A DNA stretch of 64,000 bases from Jiulongibacter sp024742395. GTDB lineage: Bacteria; Bacteroidota; Bacteroidia; Cytophagales; Spirosomataceae. The notes under the pieces are model-generated. The model was not told the origin of the DNA, did no database searches, and worked only from the letters and a program-made list of their open reading frames with translations. Of the stretch, positions 9,446 through 19,800 are shown piece after piece. The stretch covers positions 434,001-498,000 of the forward strand of contig OZ252236.1 of NCBI GenBank assembly GCA_965249455.1, given 5' to 3'. The position numbers and the translations under genes are program-made. The first letter of the stretch is position 1, and every line of letters begins with the position of its first letter.

Positions 9446-12400
9446 TTACGCTTTTGCTGCATTAGCAGCAGCCTTAAGACCTTCTTCCTTTTCTTTAGTT
9501 AGCTGTCTTTGCATTGCGTCAACTACAATAGGAGCCGCAATATAAAGAGAGGAGTATGTACCTACAATTACCCCTAAGAACATCGCAAAGATGAAACCTC
9601 TAATAGTTTCTCCTCCAAAGATCAAAAGAATTAGGAGAACCAATAAGGTAGCAATACCCGTCACCGCCGTACGGCTCAAAGTACTGTTCAAGGCATTATT
9701 AATAACCTGAGCAATGCTCTCATTTGCTTTACGCTTGTCATTCAGGTATTCACGTACACGGTCAAAGACTACCACAGTATCATTCATAGAGTAACCCATT
9801 AATGTCAATACCGCACCTACAAAAGCCTGATCTACATCTAATGAGAATGGAAGGATACCATTGAATATGGAGAAGATACCGAGTATCACCAATACATCAT
9901 GGAAAACCGCTACTACTGCACCAAAACTAAAGGCCACACTACGGAATCTGATAAAGATATAAATGAACGTAACAATTAATGAATAGAAAATGGCTTTCAA
10001 TGAAGACCAGATGGTGTCATTGGCAATGGTAGGACCCACCTTAGATGAGCTTACTACTTCACCAGGGTTACCGTCTAAGCTGGAAACTACTCCATTAATT
10101 TTCTCCTGAATCTCTAGTTCTACTTCAGGATTGGTATTGTCAATCTCATAGGCGGTTGTAATTTTTACCTGATCAAATCCACCAAACGTTTTTACTTCAG
10201 CATTGAAGCCAGCTTGCTCCATTGCATTTCTTACATCTTCTGTAGCTACAGTATTCTCAAACTTGGCAACATAAGTACGACCACCTTTAAAGTCTACACC
10301 CAAACCAAAGCCCTTAATACCAATAGAGATAGCACCTGCAATAATGATTCCAGCAGATACCATATAAAACTTCTTACGATTATCTACGAAGTTAATATTG
10401 GTGTTATTAAACAGTCTTTCTGTCCACTGCATCATGAAAGAGATCGTCTTACCCTTTTTGATGTAATGCTCGAAAATCAAACGAGAAATGAAAATGGCAC
10501 AGAAAAGTGAAGTGAAAATACCAATCAATAGAGTGGTAGCAAAACCAAGAACCAGACCCGTTCCGAATATGAATAAGATAATACCCGTAATTAAAGTAGT
10601 CACGTTAGAGTCAATAATTGACGGCATTGCAAATTTGAAGCCGTTTCTTACTGCTGTAGCAAATGGTTTCCCCTCTGCCAGTTCTTCTTTAATTCTTTCA
10701 TAAATCAGTACGTTTGCATCTACCGACATACCTACTGAAAGTACCATACCGGCAATACCAGGCAAGGTTAAAGTAGCACCAAATGAAGCCATAACCCCAA
10801 GCAATAAAACTAGGTTAACCAAGAGAGCAATGTTAGCGATCCAGCCGGCTCTGTTGTAGTATATCAATACAAAAACCAAAACAGCTAATAAACCTACAAG
10901 AGATGAAATTACACCGGCCCTAACAGCACTGCTACCTACGGAGGCTCCAACTACCGCCTCCTCAATGATGTTGGTAGGAGCAGGAAGCTTACCCGCCTTA
11001 AGTACGTTAGCAAGGTCACTTGCTTCCTCGAGCGTAAAGTTTCCGGAGATACTGGAGTTTCCTCCTGTAATTTCCTGATTAACATTTGGAGCAGAGTACA
11101 CATAATTATCTAAAACAATAGCTACTCTTTGACCCACATTTGCAGCCGTCAGATCTCTCCATTTTCTGGAGCCTGTAGCATTCATTTGCATACTCACGTC
11201 TGGTCTGCCCGTTGTAGGGTCATAATCCTGACGAGCATTTGTAATTACATCACCTTCTAAAGGAGCATTGCCCAGATCTTTAACAAAGTAAAGATTTACC
11301 AGCTCTTCATTATTTGTGGTGTTTAAGAAAGGTTTAACATCATAAACAAAACTTAAATCTGCCGGGAACAATTGCTTTACAGCTGTTCTCTTCAGAATTT
11401 CATTAACTCTTGATGTATCTTTACTTCTAACGGCAAGACCATACCCCGTATTTACAAAAAGGTTACTGAAAGCATTATTGTTGTTCAGCAATGAATCACC
11501 GACAGACGTAGAGTCTGAAGTGCCGGCAAGTTGAGAAGCCAAGTCATTTGAAGCAGTTTTAGCTGTATCAGCAGAGCTAGCATTATTGATTTTATTCTCG
11601 AGAGAGCTTAATCTAGAATCGGCGTCTAATTGACCTAAATAATTAGAAAAGGCATCCAAAGATGGTCCTATTTCCTGCATTTCATACACTTCTACAAACT
11701 CAAGCTTCGCCGCTCCAGAAAGTAGTTTACGCACACGCTGAGGGTTATCAATACCCGGAAGCTCTACCTGTATTCTGTTTGTTCCCGGTAATTTTTGAAG
11801 GTTCGGGTTGGCCACACCAAACTTATCAACACGTGTTTGAATAATATTAAAGGCTCTGTCAAACGCTCCGTCTACCTCTGTTTTTAAGTACGAAATTACC
11901 TCAACATCAGAAGAGTTTAGGCTAAGTTCTCCTCTGTTAGAAGAATTGGCAAACACTCTGGAAAGAGATGTATTTGGGGCCAGCTTCTTAAACTCATCGG
12001 CAAAAAGATCGACGAAATGATCTGTACTGGTTACTGATCTTTCAGCAGCATTAGTAATGGCCTGATTGATTCTTGGATCACGAGAAGAGCTTGCCAATGA
12101 CTTTACGATATCGTTTGGCGATACCTCAAGAATTACGTGCATTCCACCTTGAAGGTCAAGACCTAATCCAAGTTCTTGTTTTGTAAGGTCTTCAAGTGTA
12201 GTTCCTAAGAAAACAGGCTGTTTCCATAGTGAATCTAAATACCTCTGTTTTTTCTGAGGATCAATGTTGCCATCAACGGTCATGGCAAAGGCTTCTGCAT
12301 CCTTACGAATACTATTCGCTTTTAACGTTCTGATTAGGTAATAGGCACTCACGGAAAGCAATATGACGATCAGTGCTATTATTCCACCTCTGTTTCTCAT
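9446..12400 (-). CDS. secDF: Fused protein translocase SecDF
   Basis: About 984 residues, the SecD-SecF fusion usual in Bacteroidota. It uses the proton-motive force to drive late steps of Sec export from the inner membrane. The order is a first TM helix (about 5-25), SecD P1 periplasmic region (with LGLDLQGGMHVILEV), a first six-helix RND bundle (with VGMSVDANVLIYERIKEE), a seventh TM segment, the SecF periplasmic region (GVDFKGGRTYV) and the second RND bundle (MGYSMNDTVVVFDRVREYL). I chose the ATG at 12400 (MRNRGG...), which puts the first helix at the usual distance; an in-frame TTG at 12427 would add a charged nonapeptide. The Ser/Asn/Asp-rich stretch near residues 255-320 is a low-complexity P1 insertion. 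Confidence 0.96.
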   Translation of the reverse strand: MRNRGGIIALIVILLSVSAYYLIRTLKANSIRKDAEAFAMTVDGNIDPQKKQRYLDSLWKQPVFLGTTLEDLTKQELGLGLDLQGGMHVILEVSPNDIVKSLASSSRDPRINQAITNAAERSVTSTDHFVDLFADEFKKLAPNTSLSRVFANSSNRGELSLNSSDVEVISYLKTEVDGAFDRAFNIIQTRVDKFGVANPNLQKLPGTNRIQVELPGIDNPQRVRKLLSGAAKLEFVEVYEMQEIGPSLDAFSNYLGQLDADSRLSSLENKINNASSADTAKTASNDLASQLAGTSDSTSVGDSLLNNNNAFSNLFVNTGYGLAVRSKDTSRVNEILKRTAVKQLFPADLSFVYDVKPFLNTTNNEELVNLYFVKDLGNAPLEGDVITNARQDYDPTTGRPDVSMQMNATGSRKWRDLTAANVGQRVAIVLDNYVYSAPNVNQEITGGNSSISGNFTLEEASDLANVLKAGKLPAPTNIIEEAVVGASVGSSAVRAGVISSLVGLLAVLVFVLIYYNRAGWIANIALLVNLVLLLGVMASFGATLTLPGIAGMVLSVGMSVDANVLIYERIKEELAEGKPFATAVRNGFKFAMPSIIDSNVTTLITGIILFIFGTGLVLGFATTLLIGIFTSLFCAIFISRLIFEHYIKKGKTISFMMQWTERLFNNTNINFVDNRKKFYMVSAGIIIAGAISIGIKGFGLGVDFKGGRTYVAKFENTVATEDVRNAMEQAGFNAEVKTFGGFDQVKITTAYEIDNTNPEVELEIQEKINGVVSSLDGNPGEVVSSSKVGPTIANDTIWSSLKAIFYSLIVTFIYIFIRFRSVAFSFGAVVAVFHDVLVILGIFSIFNGILPFSLDVDQAFVGAVLTLMGYSMNDTVVVFDRVREYLNDKRKANESIAQVINNALNSTLSRTAVTGIATLLVLLILLIFGGETIRGFIFAMFLGVIVGTYSSLYIAAPIVVDAMQRQLTKEKEEGLKAAANAAKA

Positions 12401-12530
12401 AATGAAATGGTGTCTTCTGTCCCACAAAGACGTTTTATATGTGTTAAATCAACTGGGGACACAGTTAATGATAAAATTTTATTGAAATGTAATGGAGTAT
12501 TTAGCCGTAATGAGGCTGTGTATCCCTGAA

Positions 12531-12878
12531 TCAGGGTGCATTTATAGCAATATGATGCTCAAAAAGCTTTTCGAAATAAGAAATCCGAAAAACAGGTTTT
12601 GTCACTACTTTGAAGATATTCTCTGCAACAGCAACCGTAAGTGTTAATGCCGGCAAGAGTTCAAAATCTGAACCAAAGTCAAAGGCAAAAGAAGGGATAA
12701 CGTAATCAGAAGAGAGCTCAGAATACACAGCATTCTGCCCTTCTTCATCACCATCAGCATGAACAGGAACTTCCTGACTTGCAGGAATTTCAGTTAAGTC
12801 TTTACTGAAAACTATTCCAAGCATGAATATGCTCAGGAAAAGTCCTAGACCTCTGAATATGTAGTTCTGATGCTTCAT
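12531..12878 (-). CDS. Small hypothetical exported or membrane-anchored protein
   Basis: 115 residues, no family recognised. The N-terminus has one hydrophobic helix (about 9-25) after a basic start, consistent with a signal peptide or anchor, followed by an acidic linker (HADGDEEGQNAVYSE) and a hydrophobic second half (LLPALTLTVAVAENIF). It is followed on the same strand by secDF 130 bases downstream and preceded by the lipoprotein gene at 12971, but spacing does not demand an operon. The codon pattern and the absence of a competing frame support a real gene. Confidence 0.55.
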   Translation of the reverse strand: MKHQNYIFRGLGLFLSIFMLGIVFSKDLTEIPASQEVPVHADGDEEGQNAVYSELSSDYVIPSFAFDFGSDFELLPALTLTVAVAENIFKVVTKPVFRISYFEKLFEHHIAINAP

Positions 12879-12970
12879 AACAAGGCCGCAAATCTACAAT
12901 GATTTCTAAGAAAATGTCAAGTATAAACTAAATTTGTTAAATCAAATTGCTCTGAATCAAGTGCTTATTG

Positions 12971-13492
12971 CTATTTCGAGAGTGCCTGAATGAGCTTAGT
13001 CTTACTGACTTGCATACGCCAAATAAGGGGTTCTTCCTTTTCAGAAAGGCATTCATCGTGCTCTTTGAAGCTAAAATAATAGCCATAAACCTCCTCTGTA
13101 AGTTTTTGAGGGGTTGGATCAAAACTTTTGCCTTGATTCAACTCATAAGCTAAGGCTTTCAAAATTTGGCTCTCCTTCTCAAAGGCAGATTTGAAGGAAT
13201 TTGGATTTACAGCATTCAATTCTAACTCAAAATTAGCTTCTAAAGAATCTATAGCCTCTTCTCTGGCATTACAATCAGCCATATAAACCACTTTTGCTAC
13301 CCCATTGCCTAAGCTTGATAAAGAAGATTGAATTTCTGCCTCGGTTACTTTCTTTATCTTGTAAGCCCCCATGTTTTCTTTTATGGCACTGGTATCAAGC
13401 TTTTCAACATTTGTACATGAAAAAGACAGTACAGCCCAAGAAAAAAAACCAAGCAGACTATATTTGATAGTTTGAAACGAATACATCTTCAT
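12971..13492 (-). CDS. Hypothetical lipoprotein
   Basis: 173 residues. Signal sequence with a lipobox (LSFSC, lipidated C26), then a helical soluble domain with a second cysteine pair (MADCNARE, HDECLSE) and the ending WRMQVSKTKLIQAL. No family recognised. The start codon overlaps that of the divergent hydrolase gene (CATG at 13490-13493). If the second methionine (13486) is used instead, the two genes would be separated by four bases, still with no room for ordinary promoters. Confidence 0.65.
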   Translation of the reverse strand: MKMYSFQTIKYSLLGFFSWAVLSFSCTNVEKLDTSAIKENMGAYKIKKVTEAEIQSSLSSLGNGVAKVVYMADCNAREEAIDSLEANFELELNAVNPNSFKSAFEKESQILKALAYELNQGKSFDPTPQKLTEEVYGYYFSFKEHDECLSEKEEPLIWRMQVSKTKLIQALSK

Positions 13493-14621
13493 GAGAATTA
13501 AGCTTTTGACTCTTCTTACCTTCTGTTCACTTGTGGCCTTTGCTCAGCAAACAAACAAAAAATTTAAAAAGAGTCTTTTCAAAAATGAAAAATTGAAACC
13601 TCTCCTAAAAGAGGCCCAAAAATACCGAATACAAATCGTTTATACGCCTATAGATAAATGGAATAATCCCGGAAAGACTCAATTCTTCAATTATAATCCT
13701 GAAGAATACTTTTATCCTGCCAGTACTGTTAAATTTCCGGCAGCCTTGTTGTCTCTACAAAAGCTAAAAGAACTGAACATTGATCGAAAAGCTAAATACA
13801 CGAGCAATTCGACTATACCCTCTTATTCATCCGTTTCGGCAGACTCAACTGACTTAAGCATTGAGAAATTTATCCAATCTATTTTCTTGGTTAGTAGTAA
13901 TGATGCCTTTAACAGACTCTATGATTTCCTGGGCACAGACCATTTTAATAGTCAACTTGTTTCCAAAGGATATCTGAACACCAGAATTAATCATAGATTA
14001 TCTATCGCTCTAAGCCAGGTGGCCAATCAAACTACCCCTGAAATAAACCTTGGTGGCCATTACAAGCAAGCAAGTACTACTTCCAATAAAAGCTATGAAT
14101 CAGCAGAAAGCATATCCATTGGCAAGGCCCATATATCAAATGGTGAAAGAATAAATAAGCCCATGGATTTCTCTGCAAAAAATCAGTTTGATTTGTTAGA
14201 TCAGCATCGAATGCTCCAGAAGATGTACTTCCCTGAGACCCTACCAGATATTGAGGCATTTGATCTACGGCCCGAAGACCTTGAATTTATCAAAGACTAT
14301 ATGAGCCGAGTGCCAAGAAATGCCGGACACAATGAAAGCCACTACCCTGATAATTTTGGTAAGTTTCTGTTGTATGGTGACAAAGCCGGAAGAATTCCGG
14401 AGCACATTAAAATCTATAACAAAATAGGCGGAGCATACGGATTTCTTATTGATAACGCCCTAATACATGACGAAAAAAGCGGAATCAAATTCTTGCTTTC
14501 TGCGGCAATTTATACCAATGAAAACGAAACACTGAATGACGATACCTATGAATATAGCCAAATTGGCTTACCCTTCTTAGGGGAGCTGGGAAGGCATATT
14601 TATGAATTGAATTCTAAATAA
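13491..14621 (+). CDS. Exported serine hydrolase of the class A beta-lactamase / PBP-like fold
   Basis: 376 residues with a signal peptide (about 1-18, ending FAQQ). The three active-site elements of the penicillin-recognising fold are present: S78-T-V-K81 (SxxK), S135-S-N137 (SxN) and K311-I-G313 (KxG), in that order. The family is 'serine hydrolase (beta-lactamase2)'. The Glu166 omega-loop element of true class A beta-lactamases is not obvious, so a D,D-peptidase or other amidase role is as likely as antibiotic resistance. The start codon overlaps the start of the opposite lipoprotein gene, and its stop overlaps the end of the convergent manC-like gene by 8 bases. Confidence 0.82.
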   Translation: MRIKLLTLLTFCSLVAFAQQTNKKFKKSLFKNEKLKPLLKEAQKYRIQIVYTPIDKWNNPGKTQFFNYNPEEYFYPASTVKFPAALLSLQKLKELNIDRKAKYTSNSTIPSYSSVSADSTDLSIEKFIQSIFLVSSNDAFNRLYDFLGTDHFNSQLVSKGYLNTRINHRLSIALSQVANQTTPEINLGGHYKQASTTSNKSYESAESISIGKAHISNGERINKPMDFSAKNQFDLLDQHRMLQKMYFPETLPDIEAFDLRPEDLEFIKDYMSRVPRNAGHNESHYPDNFGKFLLYGDKAGRIPEHIKIYNKIGGAYGFLIDNALIHDEKSGIKFLLSAAIYTNENETLNDDTYEYSQIGLPFLGELGRHIYELNSK

Positions 14622-15684
14622 ATTCGCCGCCTTTCTTCTCTGCATCTGCCACAAACTGTTTAACCTTTTGTTCGTCTTCCAGCTTACAAATCATGAGCAC
14701 ATTGTCGAATTCAGAGACTATATAGCCCTCAAGACCACTTAAAACTACCAACTTATCTTTTGGCGTCTTCACCACGCAATTGGTAGTATCGTAAATCATA
14801 ACGGTAGCATCAATAGCATTTTCATTCTCATCCTTGTCAGAATTATCGTAGACTGAACGCCAGGTACCCAAATCAGACCAGCCGATATCACTTTTAACCA
14901 CATAAACATTTTCCGCTTTCTCCATAAGACCGTTGTCAATTGAGATAGATCGGCATCTGGTATACGCTGCTCTTAATGCCTCCTTCTCATCAGGAGTATA
15001 GAAGCTTTTTTGTGCCTGATTAAACGCGTCAGCCTCTTCAGGGAGGTATTTTGAAAAAGCAAATGTCAATGAGGAAGCTGACCAAACAAAAATTCCTGCG
15101 TTCCAGGTATAATCTCCACTGGCTAAGAACATATTGGCAAGCTCCAAATTAGGCTTCTCTGTAAAGGTTTTAACCTTCTTCACTTCACCATCAGAACTTT
15201 CTTCAAACTGAATATAGCCATAACCTGTATTGGCGTGTGTCGGTTCTATGCCTAAAGTAACCAGAGCATTGTTCTTAGAGGCATAGTCAATTGCAATATT
15301 AATTTTCTTTTTAAACTCCTCTTCTTTTAAAATAATATGATCGGCAGGAGCCACCACAATATTGGCATTCGGGTTTTGTTTTTGAATTTTATAACAAGCA
15401 TAGCCAATACAAGGCCCGGTGTTTCTTCTACCAGGCTCACATAGAACCTGATCATCTGTCATGAAGGGCAGTTGTTTTTGGGTAAGTTCTTTGTATTCCT
15501 CTCCGGTAACTACGTAGATATTTTCTTTAGGACAGATTCCTTCAAAACGATCAGCAGTTTGCTGTATCAATGTTCTTCCTGTGCCTAAGACATCATGAAA
15601 CTGTTTAGGAAACGACTGTCTGCTGAAAGGCCAAAACCTGCTGCCGATTCCGCCAGCCATGATAACTACATAATTATTTTCCAT
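14614..15684 (-). CDS. manC: Mannose-1-phosphate guanylyltransferase
   Basis: 356 residues. It makes GDP-mannose from mannose-1-phosphate and GTP for polysaccharide and glycan synthesis. The N-terminus carries the nucleotidyltransferase signature MAGGIGSRFWPFSR followed by FPKQF; VVAPADHIIL, EKPNLELA and WNAGIFVW are also typical, and the left-handed beta-helix region follows. The length fits the short, single-domain class without the phosphomannose isomerase half. The start overlaps the end of the upstream DUF3089 gene by 11 bases, so translation is probably coupled. Confidence 0.92.
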   Translation of the reverse strand: MENNYVVIMAGGIGSRFWPFSRQSFPKQFHDVLGTGRTLIQQTADRFEGICPKENIYVVTGEEYKELTQKQLPFMTDDQVLCEPGRRNTGPCIGYACYKIQKQNPNANIVVAPADHIILKEEEFKKKINIAIDYASKNNALVTLGIEPTHANTGYGYIQFEESSDGEVKKVKTFTEKPNLELANMFLASGDYTWNAGIFVWSASSLTFAFSKYLPEEADAFNQAQKSFYTPDEKEALRAAYTRCRSISIDNGLMEKAENVYVVKSDIGWSDLGTWRSVYDNSDKDENENAIDATVMIYDTTNCVVKTPKDKLVVLSGLEGYIVSEFDNVLMICKLEDEQKVKQFVADAEKKGGEFI

Positions 15685-16726
15685 GAATATTATTTTGAGT
15701 AAGAAAAGTGGACAACCGCAAAGCTACATTTTCTCGGATATTCATCCAATATAAATTGATGTCTGCCCTATGCCATATTTTAGTGTTGATAAATATTCGC
15801 CCTCTTACATGCGGTTTTGATATCCAAAGCATGCCATCACGGACCTTCGCGTCTACCGGGTTTTCAATAAATTTAAACTTTAATCCCACCCCTCCCTTGT
15901 TCATTGTTCGGTCGGCATACTCCTCATCTATCCGCCATGTAAGCGGATTGGTACAAACAGCCTCATCCAGTCCGTCTTCATAATAAGGCGGATAAAAGCC
16001 TTCTGCAAAAGTATTCCAGCTGACAAATCCACCTATGTCATTCGGTGAGTTACTAGGCTCAATATTCTTAAAAACATCTGGTTTCGTAGCTATACCAATC
16101 AAATAAGCCTCTACCAATTGACTTTGCCTCTCGGTGCCATCAAAAAACTCTTTTATTAAACGCTTGGCATGTACGGTGCCTTGAGAATGTGAGGCGATTA
16201 CAATGGGGCGGCCATCGTTGTACTCCTGGAGATAAAACTCAAATGCAGACTTAACATCAGAATAGGCTAAATCTATAGCTGCTTTTGCTGAGGCTTTATC
16301 AGAGGTTGTAAATGCCGAATAGTGTGCCTGTCGATATCTTGGTGCATAAACTTTACATGAGCCATTAAAAGCGGTAGCCTGATTCATTATTGTACTCTTA
16401 TCTACTTTTCTGTTTAGATCCTCATCATAAACATCGGCATTCCATAAAAAGCTGTTACTGGGTTCATATGTAAAGATTGTGGGGTGGATAAAAAAGACAT
16501 CTCCCTTGGCTTCATTTTGTAAATCTGACAAGCCTGAGTTAACCGGAATTGTATCTGCCAAATCTTGCATTTGCGGTAACGCCGCCCAGCTTTTTGATGT
16601 AGAATAATCAGGCGGAACAGGCCTCTCACTTGCTGAGAAAGGTATCTCAATTTCAAAAAACTGCTGTGCTGAAGCATTTAAAATCACCAAAATGAGCCAA
16701 AATGCTCCCCTAACACCCCTTTTCAT
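15674..16726 (-). CDS. DUF3089 alpha/beta-hydrolase, exported
   Basis: 350 residues with a signal peptide (about 1-20, ending ASAQ). The DUF3089 family signature is visible: FFIHPTIF, CKVYAPRYRQAHYSAF and the nucleophile elbow IASHSQGTVHAKRL, with Ser at the centre of SHSQG. It probably hydrolyses an ester or amide in the envelope; substrate unknown. Its end overlaps the manC-like gene by 11 bases, forming a two-gene unit. Confidence 0.85.
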   Translation of the reverse strand: MKRGVRGAFWLILVILNASAQQFFEIEIPFSASERPVPPDYSTSKSWAALPQMQDLADTIPVNSGLSDLQNEAKGDVFFIHPTIFTYEPSNSFLWNADVYDEDLNRKVDKSTIMNQATAFNGSCKVYAPRYRQAHYSAFTTSDKASAKAAIDLAYSDVKSAFEFYLQEYNDGRPIVIASHSQGTVHAKRLIKEFFDGTERQSQLVEAYLIGIATKPDVFKNIEPSNSPNDIGGFVSWNTFAEGFYPPYYEDGLDEAVCTNPLTWRIDEEYADRTMNKGGVGLKFKFIENPVDAKVRDGMLWISKPHVRGRIFINTKIWHRADINLYWMNIRENVALRLSTFLTQNNIHGK

Positions 16727-16827
16727 TTATTTATCACTATTTTTTGTTTGAATATTACAATAATACCATTTCTTTTGTTAAACTATATAGCCCCCTACAA
16801 GCAGTTTAACCTTAATCATTATACTTT

Positions 16828-19800
16828 ATGAACAAACTTCAACTAAAAAAGTTGGTCGGAGCTTTTATAATGCTGCTCCTATCTACTACACTTACTTATT
16901 CACAAACCAGAATATCAGGAACAATTTCTGACTCTGAAACTAAAGAACCTTTAATTGGTGTAAGCATTCAGGTAAAAAATAAAATAATTGGTACTATTAC
17001 CGACATCAAAGGTGAGTTTGAGTTGAGTACTTCTACTCCTCTACCTTTTGACCTTGTTATTTCCTACATCGGTTATCAAACGCAGGAAATTCAGGTAACG
17101 TCTGATAATTCTGTTCTAAATATTTCATTAGACGAACAATCTATCATGGGTCAGGAGGTTGTAGTGGCTGCTTCCAGAGTAGAGGAAAGTGTCATGAAAT
17201 CTCCTGTAGCAGTAGAAAAAATGGACTTGAGACAGATTCAACAAAACGCTACTTCTTCTTTTTATGATGGCCTTGCTAATCTGAAAGGAGTGGGAATGAC
17301 CACACAAGGTCTGCTATTCAAATCTGTCAATATGAGAGGATTTGGTGCCACGGGTAACCCAAGAACAGTACAAATGATTGACGGAATGGATAACTCTGCT
17401 CCGGGTTTAAACTTCCCTATTGATAATATTGTGGGAATGCCCGAGTTAGATGTTGAAAGTGTAGAGGTTTTGCCTGGAGCAGCTTCGGCACTATATGGAC
17501 CAAACGCTCTGAATGGTCTTATTTTGATGAATTCAAAAAGTCCTTTCCTTTATCAAGGCTTAAGTGCTAATGTGAAAACAGGAGTTATGTCTGCCAGTAA
17601 CAGAGATAAAGTGACAACCCCTTTTTATGATGTCTCTGTACGATACGCTAAGGCAATTAACGATAAGTTCGCCTTTAAGATTAACCTTTCATATATAGGT
17701 GCTGATGATTGGCAGGCCACAGATTACTCAAACCTTAACGTAGGTGGAGTGCAAGACGGTAGCAGAGGCCCGGGTGTAAACTATGATTATGACGGAATGA
17801 ACACCTATGGTGATGAAGTGCAGACCAATATGACCGGTGTGGCCAACTCCCTGATTAGTGCAGGCCTTTTACCGGCAGCTGCCAAGGGGCTGATACCGGA
17901 TCAGATTGTAAGCAGAACCGGTTTTTATGAGAAAGACCTCGTAGATTATGATACCAAATCTTTCAAAACCAACATTGCCTTACACTACAGATTAAACGAA
18001 AAAATTGAGGCTGTAGGGCAGTTTAATTACGGCTACGGAACATCTGTTTACACCGGAACAGGTAGATACTCTTTGAGAAATTTTAATCTGAGTCAGACGA
18101 AGCTTGAACTTAGAGGAGACAATTTCACGGTGAGAGGTTATACTACACAAGAAAACTCCGGACAGTCTTATTTAGCTGGTTTAGCGGCTGTATCAATGCT
18201 GAATGAATTTAAACCTCACGCCACTTGGTTTGGAGAATATGTTGGTGCATTTGCTACAGCCAGATCTGCCGGTTTAGGTGAGGCTGAAGCTCATGCCGCA
18301 GCCAGAGGCGTAGCTGATACTGGAATGCCGGTACCTGGTACTGATGCTTTCAATAACTCATTAGACAGATGGAGAAACCTTGGAATAGCAGATGGTGGTG
18401 GCCGTTTCTTAGACAAAACAGACGTGTATCATGCTGAGGGTTTTTACAACTTCAAAAATGAAATTGAATTTATAGAACTTTTGGTAGGGGCAAACTTCAG
18501 ACATTACAGACTGAAATCTGAAGGTACACTGTTTGCAGACACAAAAGATGGGAGAGATGGCGTTATTCCGATTAACGAATATGGTGCTTTTATGCAGGCC
18601 GGAAAGTCTCTTTTTAACAACCATTTAAAGTTGACGGGATCAATCAGATATGATAAAAACCAGAACTTTGACGGTCAGTTAACTCCTCGTATTTCTGCAG
18701 TTACCAGTTTCGGAGAGCAAAACATAAGAGTATCGTACCAAACAGGTTTCAGAATACCAACTACACAAAATCAGTATATTGATTTGGGTACTCCAAACGG
18801 CACATTGATTGGTGGACTTCCTGAGTTTAATGACAGATATAATTTGGGCAATGGAATCTTAAGACAAAACTTATCAACTGCAAACATTGCTGCTACAATA
18901 GCCGCAAACCCACAGATTGTTCAAAATGCTACGGCTTATGTAACTGCTGCAGTAACTGCAATTCAGCAAGGTGTCACTTCTGCAGTAATGGCCGCCGTGC
19001 AAGCGGGTCAAATCCCAAATGATCCGGCTATAATAGCAGCAGCAATTCAAGCCGGAGTAAGTGATCAGTTCCAGAAAACATTTGGAACGGGTATTGAAAA
19101 TAGTGCTCAGGTAGTGGCTAGTTTGGTGCCGGCATTTGCCTTAGCTGCACTTCCTAAATATCAATATCCAGGTCTGGCTCCCGAGAAAATCAGCACCTGG
19201 GAAATTGGTTATAAAGGGCTGATTGCCAAGAAACTTTACCTTGACGCTTACTATTATGAGAGTAGATACACCAATTTCATTGGTGGTACAACCATCGTGG
19301 TTCCTACGGCAGCGGCGGGTCCTGGCTTACCTATAGAGTCCGGAATTGGAGTTGGAAACTTACTTGGCTATTCCAGGCCAGCCAATACCACCGAAGAAAT
19401 CAAAGTTCGTGGATGGGCTTTGGGTGCAAACTATTCTATTAAAAATGGCTTCAATATTGGCTTAAATGTAGCCAACAATGAACTGGTAAACTTTGTACCA
19501 ACAGCAGAGCAGCAATATGCAGGTTTTAATACACCAAAATACAATACCAACATTAGCTTTGGAAAGAGAATTGGTAGTGGTGATATCTTTGGATTTAATA
19601 TCAACTTCCGTCACACAGATGAATATGTATGGGAGTCTAGCTTTGTAATTCCTACTACTACCAGTGCACCTTTGTTCTCAAATACAATTGTGCCTGCAGT
19701 AAATAATGTGGATGCTCAGGTCAGCTTTAAATTAGCTCCAATGAAGTCTATTTTAAAGATAGGTGGAACCAACATTGGTGGCAATCCTTATATTCAGGCA

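Noticed and set aside
13491..14621. Calling the serine hydrolase an antibiotic-resistance beta-lactamase
   Set aside because: SxxK, SxN and KxG are shared by penicillin-binding proteins and other hydrolases, and the deacylation Glu of class A enzymes is not evident.
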